DNA of 64,000 nucleotides, taken from contig VTPC01001063.1 of NCBI GenBank assembly GCA_011009095.1, positions 62,001 through 126,000 on the forward strand, read 5' to 3'. The position numbers and the translations under genes are program-made. Below are positions 33,875 to 45,990 of the stretch, one piece after another; position 1 is the first letter of the stretch, and each line of letters starts with the position of its first letter. The notes beneath the pieces are model-generated. The model saw nothing but the letters and a program-made list of their open reading frames with translations, did not search any database and had not been told where the DNA came from. The stretch is from Ignelater luminosus (taxonomy: Eukaryota; Arthropoda; Insecta; Coleoptera; Elateridae).

Positions 33875-36770
33875 TTAAATAGTCTTGCATTGGAATTAAA
33901 TTTCTGTAAAAAGTTTGACCTAAATAGATAAATAGATGAAAGATTGCTAAATCTTAAAGCAACTTTTGTTTGTATTTTATCATTACTGTTATTTGGTCTT
34001 TTGAATTTGCTATTTATCATCTAAATTACACCTTCGGTTCATTTCTGTATGTGATTCTTATATTTCTGTATAATCTACATCCTGTTTATACCTATTAAAA
34101 GCAATTTGATTTTCCCTGGTTAAAAACTAATTCAAGTTTAATCCAATAGCAGCTGGAAAACGATTACAAAATGAAAGTAAATAAAATTATTAAATTGAAT
34201 TATTACAATGTGGCGAAAAACATCGAATTACTGAAATTAATGTTTTGCGTAAAATAAAAATTTATGCTAAACGCAAACCTGAAAACGTATGTTATTTTTT
34301 TAACATCAACATGACTAAATAACAGTTAATTTATACAAATGAAAACGAAATTTAAATCCCTTCTGTGACATGTGTACACCAACATTATGATAAAAGTCTA
34401 AAATATAAAAGGCTTTGCTTTCAGTTCAACATATAAATTGTCACAAATGGAGTAATATACTTTCGTGTCGTTATTTTGTTTTTTCTTTGCTCTCACGCTA
34501 CACTTCGTTTACTATTATCTCTATGAATTTGTAGAATAAGAAAAGAATATGTGCATTTTGTTGAAGAAACAGCTAAAAAGTCTTTTGTGTTTTCAAAAGA
34601 ACCAGCAAGGAAATGTACTTTCAGAGTTTTCAGGTTTCTGCTTTTCGTCCATAATGAACACTTTAATACTTCAAAGGTTTTTTTTGGATTTACCAGTTAG
34701 CTAGCGCTAGATCATTATTGAGTTAACGGGTTTCACGGAAGTTTCACTATTTTATTAATAAATAAATATTGTATTTATATAAAAATAATTTTTAAAGAGT
34801 GAGAAATGATAACAATTTAACGATCTCTGACAAGAACAACTTTATTTAGGGTTGTAGACGAAATTATTTTGTTATATATTATAATAGAAGAAACGTAGTA
34901 CACAGAAATTATAATCTTACCTAGTCTTATTATTCACTTGTGCACGCAAACATGTCAGATAAATATCAGGAAAATTTTGAGGCGGAAACCAAAACATGTT
35001 TTGACAATGATTGACATCTTGAAGAAGAAAAAAAAGGTTTTTTTTATTATATTATAGGATTTACGATAAGCCACTAAAGCTTTGCTAGATTTTATAGCTA
35101 GACATTTTGGTAAGAGAATTATTATTGAAAAACGATAAATCTCACATTTTTCCAAACACTTTTTGAAGTGGAAATCAATTTAGGATTTTTTTCAAATTTT
35201 TATGATTTAATTGGATTTTTTATATAATAGTTTCATACTATAATATTTAAAACAAAAATATTTAAATAATTGAGCCAAAAGTCAAAAATATCAACTAAAA
35301 GAAAAAAATTACGAATAGCAGAAATCGGGGCGTGTTCACCAATTAAGTTTGGAATTTGTTTGTCCGTTTCAATAATGTGTCAGCTGTCCACTGGTCAGTA
35401 TTCGATACTCTCTAAAGCAAAAAAAACTGAATTTTTTATTGCCTGCGGTAGTGGTATTCTAAAATACGCAATTGGTGCTAAACCAATAATAGCACCTAAA
35501 AAAAATATTTGATCTATACAAGTGAACCATTTTGCCATAAAAACAAAAGCTCGAATATCAACCTACAACTAACTAAATTAACGACAAAACTGATAGAAAA
35601 AAAAATTTCACATACAAATCAATACGCATTTCTGTCTGCATTTGGATTTTATTAAAATAGCACATTTTTTTTTAATTAATTCCAGTTTGTCTTATCACTT
35701 CTCCGAATTGCACAAAAGTCTAAGTACCATCTGGATAAAATGTCTTTATTTTTGATTTTAATGATGATGTGAGACACTTTTCTTAAATTGCGATTTTTGG
35801 TAGTATAATGAGATTCGTTTTCATATACCTGGTGGTCCACCAAAAACCAACCAACTACAGAATTTTCAAAACAATGGGTTAGGTTAAGCTACAAAACGGT
35901 TGTTATAGCATGGTAAGCATCATGTCTCTTCGTTTCACTTTTCTTCAATCTCTATCAACTTGAAATGATAAACCAAAAGAAAAACGTAAAACTCGAGATA
36001 TTTATGAAACAAACAGTATGTAACAATTATCCGTTTTTAATAAAAAAAAAACTATTCAAGATTAATTAAACAAGCTATCCTGAGGTTTGTTACTTTTTTC
36101 TGTTATGTGTCTGTAGGTGACCCAATGCGAATATTGCAAGTTGTAATAAATGCGTAAGAAATTGTTTTGATTGTTTTCCTGCGTCCCAGTTATCTATAGT
36201 AAGTTGTATATTATTAACCCATATGTACCCTATTACACTCAACGTTGTTTTCTGGTGGCTGTTTTGGATGTTTTACATCTTTTCAGTTGTGCTAATAAAA
36301 CGGTAGTTTGGTTAAGTGATGATTTTGAAACGCTGCAATTCGCATAGTTATCCTTATCTTCGTACGACCTATTTAGGGATTGCTGGGGTACGTTCCAACT
36401 CAGGTTGTTTTGTCGAAGGTGAAACGTTATGTCATCATACAAACTACATACTGTTAAAACCATGTTAAACCGAATGCTATGACGCAACGCAACGCGCAAG
36501 CGCATTTCTAAATAATTTGCAACTTTATTATCATTATCAACCTTATAAATACCATCCGATATGTGTTTATTAACATTAGTGTCTCAAATAACGCCTATAC
36601 TTAATTATTAAACCGATGAAGGAAACATAACCTATAGCAAACTGTTAGTGCCATTCTGCTATTGCGCATGTCAGCCGAAAATTATCATAGTTTTCGCTGG
36701 GACGAAAACTATACTATTAAATCTGAATAGTCAATGGTCAATTCAAACAGTTTTGGATAAAAAATACAAG
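33875..36770. other. AT-rich non-coding stretch
   Basis: Nothing recognised. The 80-codon frame at 35,270-35,512 and the 88-codon frame at 36,239-36,505 have no familiar motif. Confidence 0.4.
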
Positions 36771-37948
36771 CCCGGACGTGAAATCAGAACGAATCACTAG
36801 TGAGATTTGGCTGCAGGAGATTTAGACGGCGTCGTCTTAGTCGTCTAAGGCAGTATATTGATGAAGTAAATTTCTTGTGGTTGGTTCGCCGTGTCATCGA
36901 CTAAGTTGCTAGGTATCTCTAACGGCGACGACGTCGTGGCACACGTTGGATAGCTACACAAGACAAGACAAATCAAAGTTTATTCTTCGCCAAAGGCGGG
37001 AAACCGTTCTAAGCTTCTTGGAGCTACTTCAGCCTAGTTATTTTGTTGACATTTTAAGGTACAATGCAAAATACCATTTGAGTTCCCGTTCCTTGACACT
37101 TGACCAGCCGTAGGATGCGGAAAGGTAGGATAGGTAAAATGAACTCGGTGCAGCAACAGATGGAGGATTGATGGTCTTACGGCTTGGATGGTGTTGGTAG
37201 CAGCATCCGGTGGAGGCGGATGTTATTTTATTTTCGGTCGATTGTTTAAGTACCTGAAGTTGATGTTGATGGTGGGATGTTCGTTAAGGTTTTCTTAAAG
37301 ATGTTCGTCTGGATAATGGTGTCAGCTCGCCGTCGGAAGCTTCTGGTTATGATGAATAGAAGCGATTTCGTTGCGAATTGCGAATTGCGAAATGGTGGTA
37401 GTTGGGGGTCATAACCCCGATGTGTTGGAGGTTGCCCGCTAGCCTAGCGGTTGTTTGCTGGTGGAGTCTTGAAAGCTCGAGTTTTTACACATGTTAGTCT
37501 GAAGTAAACAACTGCACTTGCAGTAACAGATGTTAGACGGCATACAAATGGTTTTCAGGACCAACCCTTACTCGCGCGATGTAGGGGGGGGGCAATGGGG
37601 ACTTCGGGGTCGCAATTCTACTGACAACTAGGAGAACACGGAAATCAACACCCGCGCCAATAGTCGCGCCTCTCCCCCTAGGCAACGACGTATGCGGGTG
37701 GTAAGCAGGTGGTACCCGGCTGGAAGGCTGGTGCTACTTCTGGGCCTTGGTTCCCCAAAACAAATGTTGCCAGAAGCAGCTGGAGCAGGACACGCCACCC
37801 AGGGTAAGATTTCCGGGTAGGCCGGGCGTGCCTGACATGGGCCAGTGCGAACACTGGTTAGGGAGCGGGAGGAACCACTGCCGACGGACGTCTGCCTCAA
37901 ACGGGCATCACACGAAACTGGGTAGCCAATACGTCACTAGTCTCATAT

Positions 37949-38002
37949 GATTAACTCTTCTCTCGCCGGTACGTGCATTAAAGTGGGCCGAGTTTCAAGA
38001 TT
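37949..38002. repeat. Dispersed repeat copy B (pairs with 4,217)
   Basis: GATTAACTCTTCTCTCGCCG through GAGTTTCAAGATT matches 4,217-4,271 with scattered differences. A T-rich tail follows within 100 bp. Confidence 0.4.
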
Positions 38003-39041
38003 GTTTATCTTTTAATTGTTTATTCCTAATGATTTATTTCAGCGTTTATCTTATTTATTTTTACTCTTTTTACTATTTCTGTTTATTATTTTTTTTCTAT
38101 TCATTATTATTATTTTTCTCTTTTTGGTCTAATTGGGGTGTAATATTTGGAAGAGGTGAACATAATCAAGGGATAGGATAGGATGGGTTTGATAGCAAAC
38201 TTGTGACGAAACTTCATACGACATGTCGCGCCTGGCCGATTTGGAAATTGCAAAAGTAATTACACCGAGCGCTTCCACTCATACTACTGCTGGCGCTCCG
38301 GTATACTTGGCTGCTTGGATGTCAGTGGTCTTTGGAATCTTGAGGAGGAGGATCAACGAAAAATGCCACCGTAGGTGGCTGCCATTTAGAGAATTTAATC
38401 TCTCTATGGCTGGAGAATGAGGGATGTTGGTGGATAGGAACGTCGACGGAGCGGCGCGTCGGAAGTTGGTGGTAGTCGTAGTCATGTCATGTCACATACC
38501 AAGCAGCCCGCGGGCCGGTCCACGAGGTGATGGCTGGTGGCGACGGTGGAGCAGGCCGGAAGCAGGTTCTCCATAATCCCCGCCGGTGGTGTTGCCGATG
38601 ACCCAGGTTGGATGGAGTACCCAAGGACGGCCAGCGAGCCGTCACACAGAGACGACGAGGAGTTCGACGCGACGGTTCTTTTCAGAACGGTGTTGGAATT
38701 GTGTAATGAGAAGTGTGAGAGTGTGTATATGTTAGTGTAGTGGTGTGTGGGTGTCTAGGTGTGTATAGTGTGCCGTGGAAGTGCAAAACTGTTCCGGCAT
38801 TTGCCTTAACCACTGGGGAAACCACGGAAAACCCAGTGAGAACAGTGTGGTGGTTGGATTGGATGTGGTGATTATTGGCGGGAAAGGATTTGGCGGGAAG
38901 AGTAACGGATTGGCGAAGAATTTCCGGGCGCAGTGGTGATGATACCTCGAGGAGTCTCAGGCTCGAGGATTTGGAATGGAAAGGATTTGGTGGTCACGGT
39001 CCGGTAGCTACCCGGGCCGATCGGATGAGACTGAGATGGTT

Positions 39042-39280
39042 GGATGAAGTTGGCCGGGCCTGCGCCCCCCGACGCAGGCACCGGATGGTGGTGGAACGGC
39101 CGTTGATCCATCTGCTGCATCTAGGGTTGGTGGGATTCGTGGCGGTCGCGGTCCTCTGGCTCCCCAATTCCTGAAGACCGACGGTCGGTGGGATGATGCA
39201 GCAGTACAACCTCAAGTCGCTCCGTTGGCGGTGGAAATTGGACCAGGCCTGTGCCCCCCATACACAGACTCTGGAGGGTG
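39042..39280 (+). repeat. Local GC-rich duplication, offset about 190 bp
   Basis: GTTGGCCGGGCCTGCGCCCC (from about 39,049) and ATTGGACCAGGCCTGTGCCC (from about 39,237) head two related blocks that each continue into a CAG/ACAG-rich and GGATGGTGG-like end. This looks like part of an eroded repeat array. Confidence 0.4.
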
Positions 39281-39420
39281 GATGGCGGTAGCCTCCCAAC
39301 TACCGTGGTGGTTGAGCCCGTACTCTTCGTCGCCGATGCATCACGCTCTCGCTGGAGACCGGGTCGACTGCCTCGCTTCGCACTCGAAGCCGGAATCCAG
39401 GAATCTTGATAGAACCTAAA

Positions 39421-41639
39421 ACATAAAACAGAATTGACGCAAGGAAGGGCGGAGTTATAGGGTTAAGTTAGTAGAAGTCTTAGAAAATTAAGAATTTTTG
39501 GTGATTGGGTACTCCGAACACTAGGTTTTTGGTAGGTTGATGTTATGGTGTTTTAGTCTCAGTTATCTGGTGGTCACGGGTGTGTTCTCTAGGGTGGGAG
39601 CTACTTAGACTTCTTTTTGGGTTTCCTAAAAAGGAGAACCGGTAGAGATTCTCAGGATGTTCAGAGAGGCGGTTTGCTTTTACTCGACAGCCCTCTTTAC
39701 GAAGCTAGCTCACAAACCTCTCCGGAAGGATGGAAGCAATCCAGTCGAAGTAACCTCCGATATACGTTCCTTTCCTTGTTGCATGGGGCGGGCCACCTGA
39801 AATCAAAGTACATTCTAAGTGGAGTCACGGATTAATTAATGGGATTTTTGCGTCAGTAACATCAGGAGACTAAGTTTGAGAAGTATCTGCCGAATACAGG
39901 TAGCGTTGTCATCAAAGCGTCGTTGCCAGGTGGAAAGAGAACTTTCTTGGCTAAAGGCGTGGCTTGGTATCAATATCGATGGTTGCATGAGTAATTCATT
40001 TTGTTGTTAGATATTTGCTACGTTGAATTGAATGGCAGTGAGCAAAGTCAATGGTAGTTGGAGTTCCAATGTAGCGGCGTATACAAATGGACCATCTCAA
40101 AACTACACAAACCTACAGTTACAGGAGCTGTGTTGGTGGAGCTAAGTGGCAAGATCTTTACGTATATTGACTTGATTAAAACCTAATCATTCAAAATTTA
40201 ATAATTAAACACTAACAGTTCTTAAAAAGTGTTTTATTTAACTTACCAATAACCACATTTCTGGCTAATTATGCTCAACTGATACTAATCTCCAGCGATT
40301 GTAAATTACTGTATTGATTTAGATGTATTAAATTACTTCTTGTTCGAATTGCCCTAATAATTAATTTATTTACTAATTAACAATAAATTGTACAGCTAAC
40401 CTACAGCGAAAGTGAAATAAAAAGAAAAGATGTGAGAGCCTCCCTAAAACGAAATGTTCCAAGTGTAATTAGTTTTGCTATTTGTGGTGAACCTAACGCA
40501 CACTGTATAACGAAAGAGAGAATATTAATAACATGTGGGTTGCTCCTTTAACCTTTTGGGTTAATATAACTGGAAAATATTATCACACTCGTTTTCTTTA
40601 AGAGTATCTGAAAACTTTTGGGACTGAGCCGATAAGAAGTGGAAAAGCCGACCCTAAAGAATAAAATATAAATCAGTAATTTCATTAAACAGTTTCTTGA
40701 TATTTATTAGATAAAAGGAAAAAGTTTTTCACTTACTTTACCTACTATAAAATTCCATTAAATACAAACATGTTCTCTTATCATCATATAAAAATTTAAA
40801 GGTTACATAACTTTTCTTTTTGTTTAATAAACTTATGAAAGAAAAAATGGAAAACAAGATTTTAAAAGAACTCTCTATTATTGTTGGCAAGCAAGCAAAA
40901 TTCTAGAAACTTTAATATTGCAACATGCACACCAAACGTAGTGTAACTAATTAGATTTCCTAATTAAGCAGTACAAGCAGGGAGAGTACATATAAATGCT
41001 CGAACAAAATTTAAACACAAACAATGTCCATTTGTTGCTTTAGCAAGATTAGTTAGCTAATGCTACAACCAAGGGAAGAGTTATTTTCCCAATAGATTTA
41101 TTGGAAAGCTATGTTGCATTCTGAGCAAAAACGTCTCCATATTCTCAAGAAAAATACGGAAGTATAACGTATACGTGTTGTCTGAAATATTAATTTAAAA
41201 GACATTATCGATTTTAAGTCGTCGTCGTCGTGTAAACATTACATTAGTTTAAATATTTAAAGTAAACTTTAAAATTTAACGTACTACAAAAATAGGTTTT
41301 TAGAATCTTCCATTTCTATTACGAATAAACTAGATAAGAACAAATACAGTGTGTATTAAACATCTAAACGGTAGTTTATGTAAAACTAATAGATTTAATT
41401 GTTAGAGGCACAGGCTTGGAAATTTACTAGAATCCCAATTTCTTTATTGAAGAATAATTATTGATCTTTACTTCAATTTTAAATCATTTTTTATAGGTAC
41501 CTCTTTTAAACCTGAGTGAGTTAATAAAATGTGTTATTCTCCGTAGTTATTGTATAATAATATTTTGCTTTAATTGCGGGATTTTTACTAGTAGTAGCAG
41601 CAGTAACTGTGTAGGTTTAATTCTAACAAATAATAAAGA
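39421..41639. other. Non-coding stretch returning to high AT
   Basis: 39.4-40.1 kb has intermediate composition with no recognisable protein. The rest is AT-rich with nothing recognised apart from a short GTC run at 41,220. Confidence 0.4.
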
Positions 41640-42500
41640 AACTTAGAGTCTTCCGGCTCTTGCCAATAGCCAGTTTAATTTTGACGAGTTAAAAACGATT
41701 ATATGATCTCTCGCTTGGCAATAGCTACTGTTTCTTAACCAACTTACCATTTGAGTCTTGTACAAACCCATGCATTCAAAACCCACAAGATCTGTTGCTT
41801 TGATATTCTCAAAAAGAGTTCTGGTTTTAAGTAGGCAGCCTTGGCTTCAAAAGCTTTTTGCTGCGCCAAGCTTTTTCAAAGCATCCGCACGCTCTTAAAC
41901 AAGAGACTATTTTGTTCTGACCGCAGAAGCCGCTTCACTGTCGGAGTAAATGTAAATCTTCACCGTCCTTGATTCTATTGTGTGGGCTACCGATAGAATG
42001 TTATAAAGCTTTGCCTGGAAAACCGTGATGCGCTTTTCCAAAGCAAAGCTTTGCACACTTGGGTTTTCTAGATAAGTGTCTGCTACCGAGAACGGCCTAT
42101 TATCCATACGCAATCTATTCATGTAGAAAATCAGCGAGTCGTATTTGAAATCGACTTGTCTGTTTTGCTACTTTCTTTTTGTTGGGATTATGATGCAGTC
42201 TGAACTGATCCTTCGCTTGGGTTACTTTATAAATGGACAAAAGTACTTTCTTTTACTTTAGTATGTTCAGTGTTCATTCTTTTTCCATAGTCGTAGCCCC
42301 GTATCTTGCGTTCTGAGATGGGCTGTCATCATCTTCTTCATTATCCAAGTTGGGAGGTCAGGTAGCTCTAATAGTAATTCAACCACAGCTCTAGGAATCG
42401 TTCTCATTGCACCGTGTATGTCCAAACAGGCTATGTGTTGGATTTTAGTTAGCCTTTGGACATTGTAACGGGAAAATGCTCAGAAGTATGCACAAGTCCC
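41640..42500 (-). pseudogene. LINE ORF2 fragment: RNase H region
   Basis: On the minus strand the block before RNase H reads QRLTKIQHIACLDIHGAMRT, then PRAVVELLLELPDLP (about 42,340-42,475). RNase H follows with TVFQAKLYNILSVAHTIESR and IYIYSDSEAASAVRT (41,910-42,010). The last holds the SDS Asp of the active site, while the usual QAE Glu reads QAK, so a catalytic residue is lost. Further downstream, to about 41,640, there are decayed remains of the tail. Frames are broken by stops and shifts. RNase H places it in an I/LOA/R1-like group. It may be the 3' part of the RT fragment at 44,958-45,990, which has the same orientation. Confidence 0.75.
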
Positions 42501-42638
42501 GTCCATACCAATGGTAGATGTTAAAGTTAAAAGATTTCCAAAACTCTTATTAAACTAATAAATGTTTGCAAAAGAGGGCGCCAGCAGTCGTAGATCGAAG
42601 GGTTTTGATGGTCGGTCACGCGACTACTCGTGAATCCG

Positions 42639-42677
42639 ACACCCTGTATATAGGCCTCTTACGAAACCTCACCCTGT
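42639..42677 (-). repeat. Two ACAGGGTG-type termini in tandem
   Basis: ACACCCTGTATATA at 42,639 and CTCACCCTGTGTGT at 42,668-42,681 are minus-strand ACAGGGTGT and ACAGGGTGAG ends, 29 bp apart. The second shares its first ten bases with the fold-back element. They look like ends of two elements inserted side by side or nested. Confidence 0.45.
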
Positions 42678-44849
42678 GTGTAACTTAACTCGTGGAAGCT
42701 TTATTAAAACTCGCTTTAACGTTTCACAATTGAGACTCAATACACAAAATAAACACTGTATAAGCACTTGATTTGTCTTACTTAATTTTGCTAAGGAAGT
42801 CCTTTGAAGACTTCCTTCTTTTTCAAAAAAAAAAGATCCAAGAAAGAAATACCAGTTTAATATTTACTTCTCTCTTGAACAAAGGTATCTGACGTTTAAC
42901 TGAAATTTAGACTAAGCACCACCGTGCTTTTTAATAGTCAAACGAACAAAGTAATGAAATTAACACTGCTTCATCTGGACCAGAGATCCACTCACAAAGA
43001 AAACAAAATGTAAATAATCGACCTTTCTTACATTTATTAAAACAATAATAAAAAAAAAATGAGTTAAACACACTTAATCAAGAATATAAAAATAACCAAA
43101 TAACACTACAAAAGAATGTCAATAAATGGTATAAATTGATATTTTTACTGGAGAACAAAGTTGACAAACAAATAATGAGAAAATAACAATAAAAACGAGT
43201 TATTACAATAAACAAAGAGAAATAATTCTGTTACGTTAAAATTTAAAAATATGGAACAAAAGGCCAAAATCTAAATACTAAATTAATTAAAACAAGATAA
43301 ACTTGACAATGAATTTTGAAATAGCAACAAATAAACTTTATATCTAATAACAAAGAAAAAGAGTAGTCAAAAGTTATTAATTATGTTGCAATAATTTAAC
43401 AAACAACAGCTAAAATTGCCTGGGAACGTTCCTGTTACAAATTAGTTAAAAATATTACTCGTAAATATTATAATTCAATGAGAAGATACGAAACTAATCT
43501 TGCCTAAGCAAGGCTTTCGTATGGAATATTTCACAAATTCCACGTTCTCCTAGTCTTTTATCAAATGAAACAATCATTAAAACTCAACTAACAAAACAAA
43601 ACAGGTCTTTCTTACTATAATGGCAATCTTTCTTCCAGGTGATATGTGCAGGTCTCTGATTCCCTAAAGAAGTGATATCCGGTGCAAAATTCCACGTTCT
43701 AGTCGGGTCCAACCAATGTTCAAGGAAACTTAGATTTCAAAGAACAATCACTTTTATTAACGTTGACCAAGAAACACAAGAACAAAATCCAACTGTTTAT
43801 ACACCAACTTTAAAAATAACTAAAACCACTTTGAGTCTCAAACGCTCTTTAAATTTACTTCGTCCATTCGGATCACGAAGCTTCCAAGATGTAACACACA
43901 CAGATCGACGCTTTACGGGGCTGGAAGTTTCTGTTCTCGACAGACCCTTTAACGTTGCATCAACGGGACCAAAATTGTTGCGTTTCTACCCTCTACAATT
44001 CTTATTTCCTGGGAAATACCAGCGTAACTGTAATTGAAGCAAAAACGCTTCCCACAATAACAAATCTTCCAAAGCATCGCTTTTTGGTAAACAAACTGGC
44101 TTTCTTCCGTGAATAACACGACAAAACCCGACGAAATAGGATTTTTCGAGTCCGATCTCTCTTTTACTAAGAGAATCGCTTCAATTAAATTCGGTTTGTA
44201 AGGGTGACGCCGAAAATTATCCCCGTACGTTGATTCGAGTACGCAGCTCTTATCGTACTGCCTATTCTCTCTGCGTCTCCTGTTGCGCAAAGTGTACTTA
44301 CTGGAGTGGGGTTGCAAAGTCAGATGCACGCCCTAACAGGTTAAAAATGCTGGGAGTCTTATGGGATAATGGGAAATTCCATTTCGTAGATTTACCAGCT
44401 TAAACCTGACTCAATCGAGACCGGGTGACTTCAGCATTCGCGACTAAGGTTCCAGGAATTTTATATTGAAAAATAGCAAAAGGCACGTCTACCGGAGCCC
44501 AGAAGTCGAGACCACAAAGTTATCAATTCTTTAGAATAACAATATAACAACCATTCGTCTATAGAATGAAATAATTTAAATATTACGCGTCAGGAAAACA
44601 AATATCTGAACGAAATTGAAAGACAGGGGCGGATTTAGTGCAAATTTTAAAATAACATTACAACATTGGTGATGCGCTTTACACTAGGCCACCAGATCAC
44701 TAAACTATGCAGTGCTGTTGGTCTGATGATAACCAGATAAGGTAGATAGATAGACTGTAGATATCTGAGAGTTGATTCTTTAGCTTTATTTGGTTACAAC
44801 CTTGCCAGCATGCAAGTTACAGTTTAATCTTCAGCATAAGGTTACCCCT
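42678..44849. other. AT-rich stretch, unrecognised open frames at 43.67-44.33 kb
   Basis: A hairpin (AAGGAAGTC/GACTTCCTT) lies at 42,793-42,817. Frames of 121 codons (43,672-44,037, plus) and 126 codons (43,949-44,329, minus) overlap on opposite strands in a less AT-rich part, but neither shows a known motif. It could be an old LTR-element remnant; I cannot show it. Confidence 0.3.
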
Positions 44850-44955
44850 ACGCAAGCGTTAGTTATCTACCATACTTCTGTTGAAAAATAAAAAAAAATG
44901 TTTGAAAAAAATTGTGTTTTCATTTCTAACACGGGTACTTATTGAACCGCCCTCG
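44850..44955 (+). mobile_element. Truncated mariner 3' end
   Basis: The right terminus GGGTACTTATTGAACCGCCCTCG ends at 44,955 and is followed by TA; read inward it is CGAGGGCGGTTCAATAAGTA, a typical mariner TIR of a third type in this window. About 50 bp before it lies SVEK and a TAA stop (to 44,892), which fits the end of a mariner transposase. The rest of the element is gone. Confidence 0.55.
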
Positions 44956-44957
44956 TA

Positions 44958-45990
44958 TACCATACGTAAAGCGACAAGCAGCTGCCTTAAAAGAAGCCAC
45001 CTTGTATACCCATGTCTATATAACAGTCTCCTGAGGTAGCTGCAACGCTTCTTACTTACAGTGGAGACTTTACCCAACTAAACAAGGTAAAGTTCACGCT
45101 CCTGGTTTGTACGACTTTGCAAATTGTAGCCGTTTTGGCTTTATTAAAGGTGTCCTTAATATCGAAAAACACTACGAGAGCGATTTTTATTTAGTGTAAA
45201 CCAACTTGAAATGCGGTTTCCGTCGATCTTCTACGTCAAAAGACGTGTTGATTTTTCAATAAGTGCCTATTAACAGTGTTTTCCAAAGATTTAAAGAGGA
45301 AGAATGTTAATAATGAATTTTGTTACCGCGTAGTCCTTCTTTTCTGCTTTGGAGATGACGGAACATATTTTATTGTCAGGTCTCTTATTCGAGATAGAAG
45401 AATGTAAAAGTCTTTCTGAAGCAATCCTGAGAATATTCTTCTGGCCCAGGTGACTTCAAGGGGCTGAGCTGGTTTTCCTTCTATGAGATGGCTTTGTTCG
45501 ATACCACACTTCTGATAAAGTGTCAGTTTGCTGCAGCAGAAGGTAGCGGTTTCGTTGATTTAATTTAATTTAATAAACTCGACCGTCTCTCGTAAAGTGG
45601 ACTGCTAAGAGAAAATTCAGTGATTCCTTCATGGTTGTTGTCCAGAATCCGTCTGGTCTTTATTGCTTGCTTTGTTTTGCAGTCTAGAATCTCCATTTAC
45701 CTGGCGCAGACCTTGACATGGCGTTTAAATCTCGATCTCTTTTTAAAGCTTTTTTTTGCAGCCCGATAATCCTTCATGAGATTTGAGTCATATTCTTGAC
45801 GGTGCAATTAAGGGTTCGTTTGGATTCCCTACGTAAATTGATCAATTGATCGTTTCATCATGGGATCTGGAGGAGATTATCTGAAGTGCCTCCTTTAATT
45901 TTTTTCTGAGAGAGACCGCTTTTTGCGATTATCTCTCTTGGCGTGTTTTTACTAACTTTTATTCTTCAGAATTCAATCTTCATCTAATCT
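44958..45990 (-). pseudogene. LINE ORF2 fragment: reverse transcriptase
   Basis: Reading the minus strand I see a pre-RT block (YRAAKKSFKKRSRFKRHVKV, about 45,700-45,780). Next is LSPLKSPGPEEYSQDCF (about 45,430-45,480), which is the usual S-P-x-K-x-P-G-x-D-G entry to RT. Motif A is FFDIKDTFNKA (about 45,135-45,165, Asp kept). The motif B region is DMGIQGGFF (about 44,985-45,015), where the family has GTPQGGVLSP. The sequence then stops at the TA that flanks the mariner end at 44,956. The catalytic YADD box is missing. Many stops and frameshifts are present. It is similar in orientation and class to the RNase H piece at 41.6-42.5 kb. Confidence 0.7.

Larger units (their letters stand above)
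37040..39420. other. GC-rich island, probable LINE-derived sequence
   Basis: The base composition rises sharply, to GC-rich in 37.55-37.95 and 38.45-39.40 kb, against AT-rich flanks. No intact protein is present. Features suggesting non-LTR retrotransposon 3' regions are: a frame ending TVLELCNEKCESVYMLV (to 38,740), like the C-terminal helix of R1-type ORF2; a GT-rich stretch after it; and GGGGAAACCACGGAAAACCC at about 38,814-38,833. An internal duplication lies at 39,042-39,090 and 39,231-39,280. The GATTAACTCTT block at 37,949 repeats 4,217. The assignment is tentative. Confidence 0.35.

Noticed and set aside
44650..44690. tRNA-head-like string on the minus strand (GGTGGCCTAGTGTAAAGCGC)
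   Set aside because: There is an A-box-like string but no B box downstream, so no tRNA or SINE can be supported.
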